Origin: Nemertoderma westbladi
Taxonomy: Eukaryota; Xenacoelomorpha; Nemertodermatida; Nemertodermatidae
Direction of reading: 5' to 3'
Length of the DNA: 41,207 bases
Assembly: GCA_032718475.1 (NCBI GenBank)
Contig: JAUCBJ010000036.1
Location: 1-41,207, forward strand
In this document: positions 1-9,622 of the stretch, one piece after another
Numbering within the stretch: position 1 is the stretch's first letter
Layout: each line of letters opens with the position of its first letter
Notes under the pieces: model-generated
What the model saw: the letters and a program-made list of their open reading frames with translations, nothing else
The model's database searches: none
Told to the model about the DNA's origin: nothing
Position numbers and translations under genes: made by a program

Positions 1-40
1 CCGTGTCTAGCCGCGAATTTCGCAATCTCGCTAACTAAAT

Positions 41-2350
41 CTAACTGTCCGCGCCCCGTTCGGTGGCGTCGTCCAGTCGTTCCCTTCCGCGCGTTGTTCG
101 TCGGTAGGAATTATTAACGGGATCATCTTCTCGATGTGTCGGAGTCCGTCTAGTCTCCTGTTCTCTCCTCGGTGGTCGATGTTGTCTAGGTTGTTCCAAC
201 TCCACGCTGGTTCGAGATCGATCCGACGGTTGCGCTTCGAGTCGTTCTTCGAGTTGAGCTATTCTGTCCGTCATCTCGGTGAACTGTTTGGCGCTGATCG
301 TTTCCGCTGGTTGCAACGTGGGTTTCTGTTGGGGTGTTTCTCGTGGAGGATTGTCAATATAGGGGTTCGTCGATCGTTCCTCCCGTTTGTAATCCGCTGC
401 CGCTGCCGCTCCAGTACGGAATATTTCCCGTTCCGTCGACTCCGAGTCACTGGATGAATCGCTGTCGTCCGGATAAGGTGGTTGGCGGGTTCGCGTCCGG
501 CGTATTATCCTTGGTCGAGTTCGTTGTGATCTGGGATCTACGGCTCTCCGTTGTTCGGCAGGCTCGCAAGCCTTCCACGAAGTCGTAGGTCTCGTTAAAC
601 ATTGGGTGAGAGGTCTAGTAAAAACATCGGAGTTAAGCTCTACTGTAGGTTTATAAATGACTGGGTTCGCGCAGCACGTCACAGGTTTAACTTGTAATGG
701 TTTACTCACCTGTTTTACTGTCATAAACGCAGGTTCGTCTCTCTCTACAAGTAAACTACGACTTACTGTAGGTGGACTAGTTATGTTACCTGCTAAAATT
801 GGCGATGAAGTCGCCCTAGGTTGCGGTATTTCCGTCACAACAAACCTGCTACCTTGCGTCGGGCGCACAGGCGTTATTTCCTTAGGTTTCGTAACAAAGA
901 CCGGTTTTATCGGAGTCGTGGGTTTGAGCATAGGAATAACTTGGGGAAAACGTTTGCAGTAATCCTCGACGAACTCCTCTCCTCGATCTATCGCTCCCAC
1001 ACTTCCTTCCTCGATTCGCTTCTGGATTCCGCGATATCGAGTCTCCATGCGATCCAGGGCAGACAAGTCGTGTCCAGTTCGAGACCTTATAGATCTATCT
1101 CTCGCGTCGAGTTCGAGGTCCGCTTGCGCGTTCGCTGTCTCACGCGATCTACGATTCAATTCGAACTGTAGTTGCATCTCCCTTTCGCGTCGATCCGCTA
1201 CTTGTTGTTGTGCCGCTAATTCCGCTTCCTGTATAGCTAATCGTGCGTTTATTTGTCGCGCCTCCAACTTGGCACGAGCATCGGATGCTGCTTTCTTCCG
1301 TGCTAACTCGTCGGCTGCTGCCGCCGCTTCTCGCGCTAAGTCCTCCTCCAGTCTGCGCATTTCCGAAGCTTCGAATTCGGCTTGCGCCTTGAGTTGTGCA
1401 ATTCTTGCCTCGTCCTCTCTATGTTGTTTCTCTCCTTCGATGGCGATCTGTGCCATCTGGTGTCGCGCTTCTTCCTCGGCGACTTGTTGTCGGCGTGCAA
1501 CCTCCTGTTGTTGTCGAGTAATTCCAGACGCTGTTCTACTAACGTCGCCAACGTTGCCAACGTCGCTCCGTACGCTAACGAACGATCTATCCAGTGGTGG
1601 ATGTTGGTAGGCTCGCGAGCCTTCCGTAGTGAGAACTTCCGTCGTCCCTCGCGGTTCGACTTCCGGTTCGTCGATCGGTACGCCGCATCTACGAAGAAAA
1701 TTGGTCAGCGTTTCCAACCTTCCGTCCAGGCAGTAGAGTTCTTCTTCCTCTTCGGGTTGTAACAACGCGTCCGAAACTGACTCACCTAGCAGTTGGTCAA
1801 ACTGCTCCTGTTGAGCCAATCTTATCACCGACTTAAACTGGATAAGGCTTTCTCTCGCACTTACCAATTTATCTACTATCTTTACCTGAGTAAAGATGTC
1901 GCCACGCAACTCTGCAAGTTCGTGCAAACCTTTAAGTTTATCTACGGAGGCATGTACCCTACTTTCTATTCTTACCTGTAAGGTGTAGAACTCGTATCTC
2001 GACATCGGGGCGGTTAACTCGCGTAAAACGCGAAAACCTTCTCCGAGGTTCCGAGTAATCTGGGCCATGTGTCCTCCTATACTTCTAATAACGTTCTCCT
2101 GGCTTCCAGTCGAACTTACCATGTCCGGTTCCCGCGATCTAGTCTGCGGGACGGTAAGGAAATCTTCGATTCTGCCGTCGCCACGCGTTGCGGCTTCCGG
2201 TATTTCCGTTCGGGGTACCGGCGACGCAAGCGGTGTGACATCGGTGGAATCTCGGGTTCTCCTTCTCGGTTCGTCTACTGTCGATCTGTCCGGGTCGCAC
2301 GAGTCATAGTCGGTAGGTGGGTATCTCGTCGAATGGGGTGTGTCACTCAT
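41..2350 (-). CDS. Gag-like coiled-coil protein of a putative LTR retroelement (BEL/Pao-like)
   Basis: This is an uninterrupted 769-codon ORF in an otherwise AT-rich region. It is richer in GC and CpG codons than the neighbouring DNA, which fits a mobile element. Residues 1-95 are charged and low in complexity. Residues about 100-225 form a helical block that ends in an acidic EEEEEL stretch and LRRCGVP. Residues about 275-470 are a long Ala/Glu/Arg/Gln coiled coil. A Pro/Thr-rich stretch follows, then a highly charged Arg/Ser tail. Long coiled-coil Gag regions of this kind occur in BEL/Pao elements. I see no CCHC knuckle, protease or reverse-transcriptase motif inside it. At the 3' end (window left edge) the -1 frame is open from about position 116 to the edge, overlapping the last 70 or so bases, so Pol could follow there. 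The alternative is a host coiled-coil protein encoded in one exon. The ORF is certain; the family is tentative. Confidence 0.5.
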   Translation of the reverse strand: MSDTPHSTRYPPTDYDSCDPDRSTVDEPRRRTRDSTDVTPLASPVPRTEIPEAATRGDGRIEDFLTVPQTRSREPDMVSSTGSQENVIRSIGGHMAQITRNLGEGFRVLRELTAPMSRYEFYTLQVRIESRVHASVDKLKGLHELAELRGDIFTQVKIVDKLVSARESLIQFKSVIRLAQQEQFDQLLGESVSDALLQPEEEEELYCLDGRLETLTNFLRRCGVPIDEPEVEPRGTTEVLTTEGSRAYQHPPLDRSFVSVRSDVGNVGDVSRTASGITRQQQEVARRQQVAEEEARHQMAQIAIEGEKQHREDEARIAQLKAQAEFEASEMRRLEEDLAREAAAAADELARKKAASDARAKLEARQINARLAIQEAELAAQQQVADRREREMQLQFELNRRSRETANAQADLELDARDRSIRSRTGHDLSALDRMETRYRGIQKRIEEGSVGAIDRGEEFVEDYCKRFPQVIPMLKPTTPIKPVFVTKPKEITPVRPTQGSRFVVTEIPQPRATSSPILAGNITSPPTVSRSLLVERDEPAFMTVKQVSKPLQVKPVTCCANPVIYKPTVELNSDVFTRPLTQCLTRPTTSWKACEPAEQRRAVDPRSQRTRPRIIRRTRTRQPPYPDDSDSSSDSESTEREIFRTGAAAAADYKREERSTNPYIDNPPRETPQQKPTLQPAETISAKQFTEMTDRIAQLEERLEAQPSDRSRTSVELEQPRQHRPPRREQETRRTPTHREDDPVNNSYRRTTRGRERLDDATERGADS

Positions 2351-3120
2351 GTCTTATTATATACGTCAAGTACGGATAATAAAATGTCAAAGTGTCTGAA
2401 TGTTGAAGTGTCAAACTTACCTTGGTATATATAGTATCTATATACCCTAACCGGTACAAATAAATCAACAAGTCAGAATGTCGAAATGTCAAAATGTCGA
2501 AATGTACAAATGTCAAACTTACCTTGATATATATATATATCATATATATACCCTAACCGGTACAAATAAACTAACAAGGTATATAATAAAATAAGTAGTA
2601 ATCTAGCCTACCGGCTAAATTTGTACGAATAAGCGAGATAACGGTATACGTTAACAAAATGTAGATCAACAAGTATAAACAATAGGCCAAACAGCAACGT
2701 CTAACGGGAAAATAAGTACCAACAACACTACTAATAGACAGTGAAACCCACAAATTTTGAGTACTACTGTGCTTTCTTAAGTTTGAACGACGCGAGTCGT
2801 AAAACTTACGTTCCTTTGATCTTCCAGTCGTACAAATTCCCAAATACAAACCGGACGTGGGTCTTTCCGTTTTTCGGCGGCGCGGACGAATTTATTGTCT
2901 CCCAAACTTTGCGAAAAGCGGTCTAATCCTCGAAGCGGTCCAGAAATGAGTCCTTGAGTCCTGAAAAGGTCGAAGGTGAGAGTTTTACTTCTACGCTTAC
3001 GAAAAATCTTCCTAGGTACCGATACAAATTGGTCTTTAAACCCTATGTACCTTTTCAAGTACCGAAAAGTAACACCGCACACACACAGGCGTAAAACAAA
3101 GTGCTACAAACTAACTGTTA
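2351..3120 (-). other. Leader upstream of the Gag-like ORF with repeated splice-donor consensus
   Basis: This noncoding stretch precedes the Gag-like start codon. It contains a duplicated block of roughly 70-90 bases (about 2388-2460 and 2490-2580). Each copy has the minus-strand word AAGGTAAGTTTGA (2411-2423 and 2513-2525) beside an AT-rich tract and CTAACCGGTACAAATAAA. A third GTAAGT word lies at 2804-2809. An open frame of 101 codons at 2777-3082 (minus) runs across this third site; its product resembles nothing I recognise. The region reads as a retroelement leader that may be spliced, but no transcript evidence is visible. Confidence 0.35.
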
Positions 3121-4998
3121 GCTAGTCAAATATTAAATACGAAAGTACTAGCTACCCTAAAGCCTACTGAAGCAGGGGACATTCTAAATTACTAAATTTA
3201 CTAACCTTAATTTTTTAAATATCTCCTACTTACAATAGCTAACAGATCTAAACTATACTATACGCTACGGCGGAAATACTATATACTAATTTATATAAAT
3301 ACTTCCTACTGTAAGGTAGGAATATTTTACACTACGATAGAAGTACTATACACTAATTTCAGAATTTGTATAATATACTTCCTACTGTAAGGGTCCAGTA
3401 GTATACCGCTTACCAGATCCTAGTAACGATGTATCTTACTATGAGACTCTAGTAATGTATACGGGCTTGTACAGTATCTGACAACAAATCCCAGTCCAGG
3501 ATATCTAAACAAACAGATACAGTACACAAACGACTACTGGCGAGGAACAGAGCCTTGTATCTATTCTATGTACGTGAGCGGGTCTAATGCCTACGTACTA
3601 GACAGAAGGATACCTGTCCTCTAACCGGTGAGGCAGATGTACAGTTACAGTAACAGACCAAACTCACGGGAAAACAATCCCCGCGCAGCGAATCCTAACT
3701 ATCGCTGACAGTCCTAAATACAGTAACTTGCCGTGGTGTGATTTATATGGGTTATATACGAACTAGGTGGTTAACAGACCTAGTGTAACAATGCTGATCA
3801 TCCCTGTCGAAATCAGCCTAAAGGTCGTGCCTAAATGTAACAATAACTGATCCCCCTGTACGAAATCAGTCTAAAAGGTCAGGCCTAAATGTAACAATAC
3901 CGTTGTCCAGACAAACAACAGTTTAATAACGAAAGTGAAATACTCCTTATCTTGCCGCAACTAAATCAGATCCTAATTTTACAAATACAGATAATTTCCA
4001 CCTAAAGTAATGTATAGTACGCTATAGCTAGTAGAACTTTAAGGGCAATATGTTTTAGGGCGTGTGTGTGTGGGTGTGTTACAAATAAAACAATTTCGTG
4101 TAATTCCTTTTACTAGGTTTTAATGATTTTCTGACTAAAATGATACCGTGCGCTAGCTACTAAAATAAACTAGTCGCGTTTGTAGAACTTTATACTCACG
4201 AATGACGTCAAAGCTCTCTCCTTCCTATCCACAACCCAATGGGCAACCACAGTGTTAGTAACTACACCCGTGATCGGCACTAATACCAGATTCTGGTTGT
4301 AAGATAAGAATAGGGGTTAATCGCTACCGTACGTTAGCTGATCTGGTATACTAATTTAATTCTAGAACTTTGTTGCTGCGGTAGTTAGCAGCAATACCTA
4401 TCAGTACGTGGCAAGGCGCGGTAGGATATTAATAAACCTCCCTAGGCCAAGCAGTGTGCCGGTAGCAGAAATACTCCTTGCCTGATCAAATAGCTAACTC
4501 CAGACAGGGGGGGGGGGGGGGGGGTACTAATGTACGTTCTACAAAGCGAACCGGTACCAAACAGTCAGTGCTATGAATCACTAAATTATGGAACATATGC
4601 TGTCCGTACCTAATATGTACTCGCGTACTGACGAATGGCAATAGTTCGCACCTGTAGGAAGTACAGGTTAACCCAGGGATTCGTAGGACTTGACAAAGGG
4701 GGGGTGTCTGGATATAATTATTTGATCCTAAATTTGCGGCGTCCAGTACGATGTCACGCTTACCCTGATCTATAGGTCTTACGGCGGGCAAGGGCGTCGA
4801 ACAAAGTCTTACCTTCTCACAAAGCGGGCGCTGCATAGCAAGTGGAGCATTTCGAAGGGGCAAAGGGGGTGCGCGGTCGATCCAATGTGGGCGCTAGCGT
4901 GTTGTGGACATCCCTTCCCTGCGTTGCTTACGGCCTAACGATCTAGGCTGCCATCTCCCTGGTGTTCGGCTGTCCCGAAGTCGGACCAAAAGAAAACA
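3121..4998 (-). repeat. Noncoding upstream part of the LTR-retroelement-like unit, possible LTR
   Basis: No convincing coding region is present. There are short tandem duplications: a block with ACTTCCTACTGTAAGG at about 3300 and again at about 3375, and a block with TAAATGTAACAATA repeated at 3787-3900. An 18-base G run lies at 4507-4524. Composition changes from mixed and GC-containing to AT-rich near 4998, where the minus strand would begin TGTTTTCTTTTGG, a plausible TG start of a 5' LTR. The matching LTR would lie outside the window, so the boundary cannot be confirmed here. I could not identify a primer-binding site. Confidence 0.3.
4507..4524. repeat. Poly-G run of 18
   Basis: An uninterrupted run of G on the plus strand, with potential for quadruplex formation and for sequencing or assembly error. 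Confidence 0.9.
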
Positions 4999-5159
4999 TG
5001 TCAGGAAATTGCAGTATATTTACAGTTTTACAAAAGGATTTATCAAATAAAGTTTCAACAAGAAACCGAATTAACTAATTTTACAAGAATAAACGATATC
5101 AGGATGATAACAGGTATAAGGTGATAACCGAAGGCAAACCGGCCTTTTTATACTAGAAA

Positions 5160-5380
5160 TTGCACATGGAAACTAAACAGAATTTTCCACAGCTTCACCA
5201 TTGAGCAATGAAGTGCTTCGTGCTCTATGATTGGCCCAGCTCATCGTTCAACGCAGTCCGGCCCTTACACTAATCTGGGACATGGAATCCTAACAGAATT
5301 TTCCACTGCCTCACATTTGAGCAATAAGATAATTTATGCCCTATGATTGGCCTGGCTCATCATTCGCTACGCTGTACGCT
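5160..5380. repeat. Tandem duplication of a ~120-bp CCAAT-containing unit
   Basis: Two diverged copies (about 5165-5262 and 5282-5372) share ACATGGAA, AACAGAATTTTCCAC, TTGAGCAAT, CTATGATTGGCC and GGCTCATC. Each copy has an inverted CCAAT box (GATTGGCC). The unit abuts the tRNA-like SINE to its right and may belong to the same mobile unit. Confidence 0.6.
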
Positions 5381-5434
5381 TCTCATTGGCCTACCAATTA
5401 GCACCACACGAAAATAAATGGCCCCAAAATACAA

Positions 5435-5515
5435 ATTTCCCGACTGGGATTCGAACTCGTAACCTACGTAATGTAACCAACGCCTTAACCATCTGACCAC
5501 TACGCCACGAGAGTA
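5435..5515 (-). mobile_element. tRNA-like SINE head
   Basis: Read on the minus strand the sequence begins with CTCGTGGCGTAGTGGTCAGA and ends near GAGTTCGAATCCCAGTCGGG. It contains a good A box (TGGTCAGATGG) and B box (GAGTTCGAATCC) at tRNA-like spacing. The stems do not fold into a clean functional tRNA, so a tRNA-derived SINE or decayed tRNA is more likely. The body probably continues left through about 5380 or the duplicated unit at 5160-5380. Confidence 0.55.
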
Positions 5516-5720
5516 CCTAAGGGTTTTATGTGTACAAATATGAATAGGCATATTACATTACTGTAACTTAATCAAAATACGTCGGATTTTCAAAAGTTTT
5601 TACGTTAAAGTTAAACTACAAATGCTACCTTATAGTGAAATAATTCATCAATGGTTCTTTTCGGGGAATCTCATTCATCTCGATTGCTGCAAAGCTATAC
5701 AATAGAATTCTATTAGCTAG

Positions 5721-6785
5721 CTAGGATCGGCATGCTGCATTGCAGCTGCATTTTTAAGAATGCTGTGCTGGCTTGTCAACAAAATCGCTCCACCACAACT
5801 CCCTATCACCCATGACATTTGCTAGATCATCCGCATCTTCAAGGCCAGTGTCCTTTAAGATGCGTCTCAAGAAAGTCATGGGCTGTCCACCATGCTTATT
5901 CACTCCATGAGGCAGCCAAAGTACAAGATTATGCACTGGATGGTCCTCACGGCGAAAGCAATGTCCTGCAAAGCGGAGGCGATTTTGTTCTAGTGTCAAG
6001 CTTGGGGGAACCAATGAGACACCTCCAATGTTATATAGTGTCTGGTTGGAGATGTGTGCTTTGTACTTGACACAATGAACCCGGCGTAGCATTCTTGTGA
6101 ATGTGCCATCCAGAGATTTGGTGTCCTCAGCAGTTAGAGCAAGGCATGGACTCCCGTAGAGGAGTACTGGAACTACTGCTGCTCTAAATAATCGGACCTT
6201 AAGTTTCCGATTAATTCTCGGTGACTTCCAAATCCTGGAAAGCCTATTCAAGGCTGCCCATGCCTTTCCCTTACGTATTCGAAGGTCCTCACCTGACTTC
6301 CGGATCCATGATCCCAGGTAACATAAGTCGTCCACATGCTCAAGCATACCATCCTTTGAGCTTATGCTCATCCGATCAGAGACTTGCTGAGGACTTTCAA
6401 AGTTAACTGTCAAAATTTTGGTCTTTCTGGAGTTAATAAAAAGACCAACACTAGAAGCAGCATGTTCTAATGAGCTGAGGAGCCGTTGGGCTCCCACTAA
6501 TGTTTCTGGGAGTACTCCTAAGTCATCAGCAAAGTCTAGATCAGTTAGGTACTTGGCAGGATTACCTCGACTTCTGGAGCCAGTAGGTGCTTCAATTATC
6601 CTTCTAAGTGCCAAAATGGGCTCCATGGTCCCACGACCTTTACGGAACCCATTCTGATTTCCACGGAGCAGTCTCTCAATAGGATCCCTGATGCGATTTA
6701 ATAGAATTGTGGTCACAAGTCCCAGATAGACCATATTCTGTTTCGTAGGAAATACAGGAGCTCTATACAAGACAGTAATGCATTT
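5721..6785 (-). mobile_element. Non-LTR retrotransposon, RT 3' part (copy 1), internally deleted
   Basis: The minus-strand ORF (5754-6905) carries non-LTR reverse-transcriptase sequence. It starts with an LLNRIRDPIE...GNQNGFRKGRG fingers segment. It jumps directly from LALRRIIE to APTGSRSRGNPAKYLTDLDFADD (motif C, FADD). It then continues through LGSWIRKSGEDLRIRKGKAW and the thumb/C-terminal region to DKPAQHS. The palm segment with RT motifs A and B (the first catalytic Asp and the GxxQG region), roughly 100 or more residues in related elements, is missing, so this copy cannot encode an active polymerase. The 3' end, at CCGATCCTAG, is followed by a short TAG-like tail. The family resembles RTE-type endonuclease-RT elements; the clade name is tentative. 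Two further long copies lie at 9623-10490 and 40401-41207. Confidence 0.85.
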
Positions 6786-7035
6786 ACACTTCGACCCTTC
6801 TCCAGTGATCACCGCCTTATTGTGGCCAAGGTAAGACTTAGTCTGCGTGCTAGCAGAACAACGAAATCTGCCTTGCCGCGGCATGGCTGGTCCTCTCTGT
6901 TGCAACAGCCAAGTGTGAGATCCAGCTTCACACTACAGCTGAGCAACAGGTATGAGGCTCTTGCCTCTGAGGCGGCAGATCACTGTGAGGGCTATACTGC
7001 CTTTACAGAAGCAGCCTTTGCAGCGGCCAAATTTT
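6786..7035 (+). mobile_element. Inverted endonuclease segment of retrotransposon copy 1
   Basis: On the plus strand, opposite in sense to the adjoining RT part, the frame reads SDHRLIVAKVRLSLRAS and then GWSSLLQQPSVRSSF and LQLSNRYEALASEA. SDH followed by a hydrophobic strand is the C-terminal signature of the apurinic-type endonuclease of non-LTR elements. The LxLxNRxEAL segment matches the linker between endonuclease and RT. The head-to-head arrangement with the RT part is what twin priming (5' inversion) produces. The junction lies somewhere between about 6735 and 6800. Confidence 0.6.
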
Positions 7036-7960
7036 GGTGCCAGCACCAAATTATGAAATTTGTCAATTTTGCATAGTGATTGTTCGAATCTGTTTTTGTG
7101 CAATACGGGTTTTTTAGGGTTCTGGTTTCGATTGAATATATACGAGTTGCACCACCCATATCAAACTTGTATTTCTCGGTGCTGTGTGCAAAATTTGGTC
7201 CCAGTTCGAAATTTCGAAGATCCACTCAATAGTTTAATTGATTGTGACAATTTATCGGAAGTGGGTGTAAAATTTGGTGCTAGCACCAAATTTGGAAACG
7301 CATCAAATATATCATTGATTTTGTCGCCTTGTTTCTTGCGTTATGCGGTTTTTTCAGGATTCTGAATAAATTCGAATAAGTAAAAATTCCCTAAGTGTTT
7401 TCAAACTAGTATTTTTCGCTGGTGGGTAAAAATTGTTGTGCCAGCACCAAATTTTGGAAATTAAGCAAATTGATCAGTAGATAGTATCAACTTGTTTCTT
7501 GCGTTATACAGGTTTATGAGGGTCCTGAATCCGATGGAATCAATAAAAACCGAACTGGAAATCTCAAACTTGTACTTTTTGGTGATGTGTACGAAATTTG
7601 GTGCTAGCACCAAAATTTGCCATATTACGCCAAAAGAATACGAGTAGCAATGACCTGGAGCATTAGAAATGTATTCCATTATAATCAGCGCCTCAGAAAA
7701 CCTAAAATCTGCATTTATACAGTAGCATCGTATAATTGAATTAAAAATTTTGTGTTCAAACTGAAAAGTGCTGGTTACTTGTTTTTTATTTTTTTGCCTA
7801 CGTAGAGGACTAAAACAGTCATTTATAGTAATCAGATAATTTTTAAATATTTTCCAATGGATTCTGCACCCAAGAAAACCTGTAGTGAACAAAGATTACC
7901 AGAAAATTGTAACTTTCAAATTTTTTTACAATTGTTCACTACTTGAAATTTTGGTGCTGC
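7020..7960. repeat. Interspersed/tandem repeats with a TTTGGTGCTAGCACCAAA palindrome
   Basis: Variants of a near-perfect palindrome occur near 7033-7052, 7193-7212 (degraded), 7270-7293, 7440-7455 and 7595-7616, with a half-site near 7951. Several are spaced about 160-170 bases apart. Shared flanking words are CTTGTTTCTTGCGTTATNC, GGTTYT and TCAAACTTGTA. The copy at 7270-7293 is a perfect 24-base palindrome. ORFs here are fragments without recognisable homology. The region reads as a decayed short satellite or a tandemly built element, with nothing coding. Confidence 0.65.
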
Positions 7961-8230
7961 AAAATAACCATCGCAGTAAATTTTTTTTCTCTCGGATTCA
8001 GACTAATGAAATCTACGTAGGGTCTACAAACAAAAAATCAGACGTTTTCGATTAAATTTGTAGATTTTAGAGGGGGGAGGGTCAATATGACCCCTCGACG
8101 GTATTTGTACAACATTGTATAGCCCGGTACTAATAGGGTTAACCATTTTTTTAGGTCTGCGTAGCGAGACCTCTAGTATTCACTCAATTGTTGGTGTTAA
8201 TTTCTCGTTGGGTTTTGGTATTAAGGAATG
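7961..8230. other. Noncoding AT-rich spacer
   Basis: I see no gene or clear repeat here apart from a short AGGGGGGAGGGTC / GACCCCTC near-palindromic patch near 8070-8098. Confidence 0.5.
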
Positions 8231-8237
8231 ATACTGC

Positions 8238-8308
8238 CCCTGTGGCTCAGTTGGCAGAGCGTTGGGCTTAGAATCTCTAGGTACCGAGTTCAATCCCCCA
8301 TTCCGGTG
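8238..8308 (+). mobile_element. tRNA-like sequence (decayed tRNA or SINE head)
   Basis: GCCCCTGTGGCTCAGTTGGC gives a canonical A box (TGGCTCAGTTGG), and ACCGAGTTCAATCCCC gives a B box at normal spacing. The D arm GCTC/GAGC pairs. The putative anticodon loop CTTAGAA (anticodon TAG) is closed by TTGGG against TCTCT, which does not pair. I therefore read it as a tRNA pseudogene or a SINE head rather than a working tRNA. Confidence 0.5.
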
Positions 8309-8319
8309 AATGTTTTTTG

Positions 8320-9500
8320 TTGTAAGATTGGTAGTAAGCCATGTGGAGACAGTTAATGCGTTAGTAGACGCGATTTCGCGCTTGTTATCTTAATTGTTTC
8401 ATTGATTATTATTCGTTCTGAATATATAAATCCGCACAATAAATATGTTATTGTGTAGAAAAGATCATAGGCTGTCAGAAAATATACAACATGTCTAAGT
8501 TTAAGGAGAACTACAGTACAACATCGTCCCTTTCATTACCAAACAACCTAAATGACAAAATTGACTTTTCCTGTAAAACAGCATTATAGATTCTAATTTT
8601 GTTTGCAAGTAATACTCCAGGATTTTGGTCTTATTTACTTTTAAATCCATTAAATGTAATGATTTTAAACAAAAACAGTTATGGTATTGGAATTATGTAA
8701 CATATTAGATAGGAAACTATGTATAGGGATATAGGTTGTTTCAAAAAAATTATTACATTTTTTACAATGATTACTCAAAAAGCATTAAAACCCTTAAGAC
8801 AAATTCGATTATTAAGTTTTAAAAATATAAATCAAATCTCCCCCTATCATAATAAACAACAATTCTAGCTTCTGATTCGTTGATTCCAATTTTATATCAA
8901 CGTTTCCCGGGCTTACCCTATTTATAATAGTAAAATTTATTATATAGGTTGTTTTAAAAAAAAATTCATTATCATGCGGTCTATACAAAACTAGTATATA
9001 CTGTAGGTGGTTTTGAAACGTTAAATATCTCAGTTATACGTGGGAGTATGATGGCCTTCTAAGTGAGTTAATCGGATTCAGAATACATTTTAACATAAAT
9101 AAATGCAGAAATCTCCATTTCAGCAAAATTGGCATATAGGTGGTTTTTAAATGAAAGGGACGACATGTTAGTAGTTGATGACCAAGCATATTACTCCAAA
9201 AAAAGAACATTAGGAAGTTTCCATTTTTCATATTTGATGGCCCATAACTTTTCAACACGTATTCATTGTTAAAACATTTTTTCGTAAACATGGCTATAAA
9301 ATTCCCTTCAAAATGATATATAGGCCTACAGTAGTTTTCCACATTTCTGTCAAATTGTAGGCCTACTTGAAAATAAATGGGAAATCTTACACTTGCCCAC
9401 TTTTTTTTGAAGCGAATGACCCACCTTGTCAATTGTTAGTCACTAAATATATATATACAAGAATACTACGCCGAAAACATAATTTTGTCCCATTATCCCA
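8320..9500. other. AT-rich noncoding with dispersed TATAGGTTGTTT motifs
   Basis: No gene is recognisable. The motif TATAGGTTGTTTYAAAAAA occurs at about 8730 and 8944, with relatives TAGGTGGTTTTGAAA at about 9004 and TAGGTGGTTTTTAAAT at about 9137. The 132-codon minus-strand frame at 9034-9432 has no recognisable domain and looks incidental. Confidence 0.4.
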
Positions 9501-9622
9501 TTTTAAACTCATTGTAAAGTTTTTTTGACAGTATCCCCGATATTTTCTCCTTTATTTTCTCCTTTATATGTTCTACGCATGTCCTTAGATCATCATAATG
9601 ATGATGGGGTGATGATAACTCC

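Noticed and set aside
4486-4863. 125-codon minus-strand ORF
   Set aside because: It reads through the poly-G run and the putative LTR; no domain and low-complexity proline stretch.
7461-7892. 143-codon minus-strand ORF as a gene
   Set aside because: It lies across the palindromic repeats and has no recognisable domain.
8238-8308. Functional tRNA-Leu(TAG) gene
   Set aside because: A and B boxes are good but the anticodon stem does not pair, so a functional tRNA is not supported.
9034-9432. 132-codon minus-strand ORF as a gene
   Set aside because: No domain, AT-rich composition identical to the flanks, and it overlaps repeated TAGGTGGTTT words.
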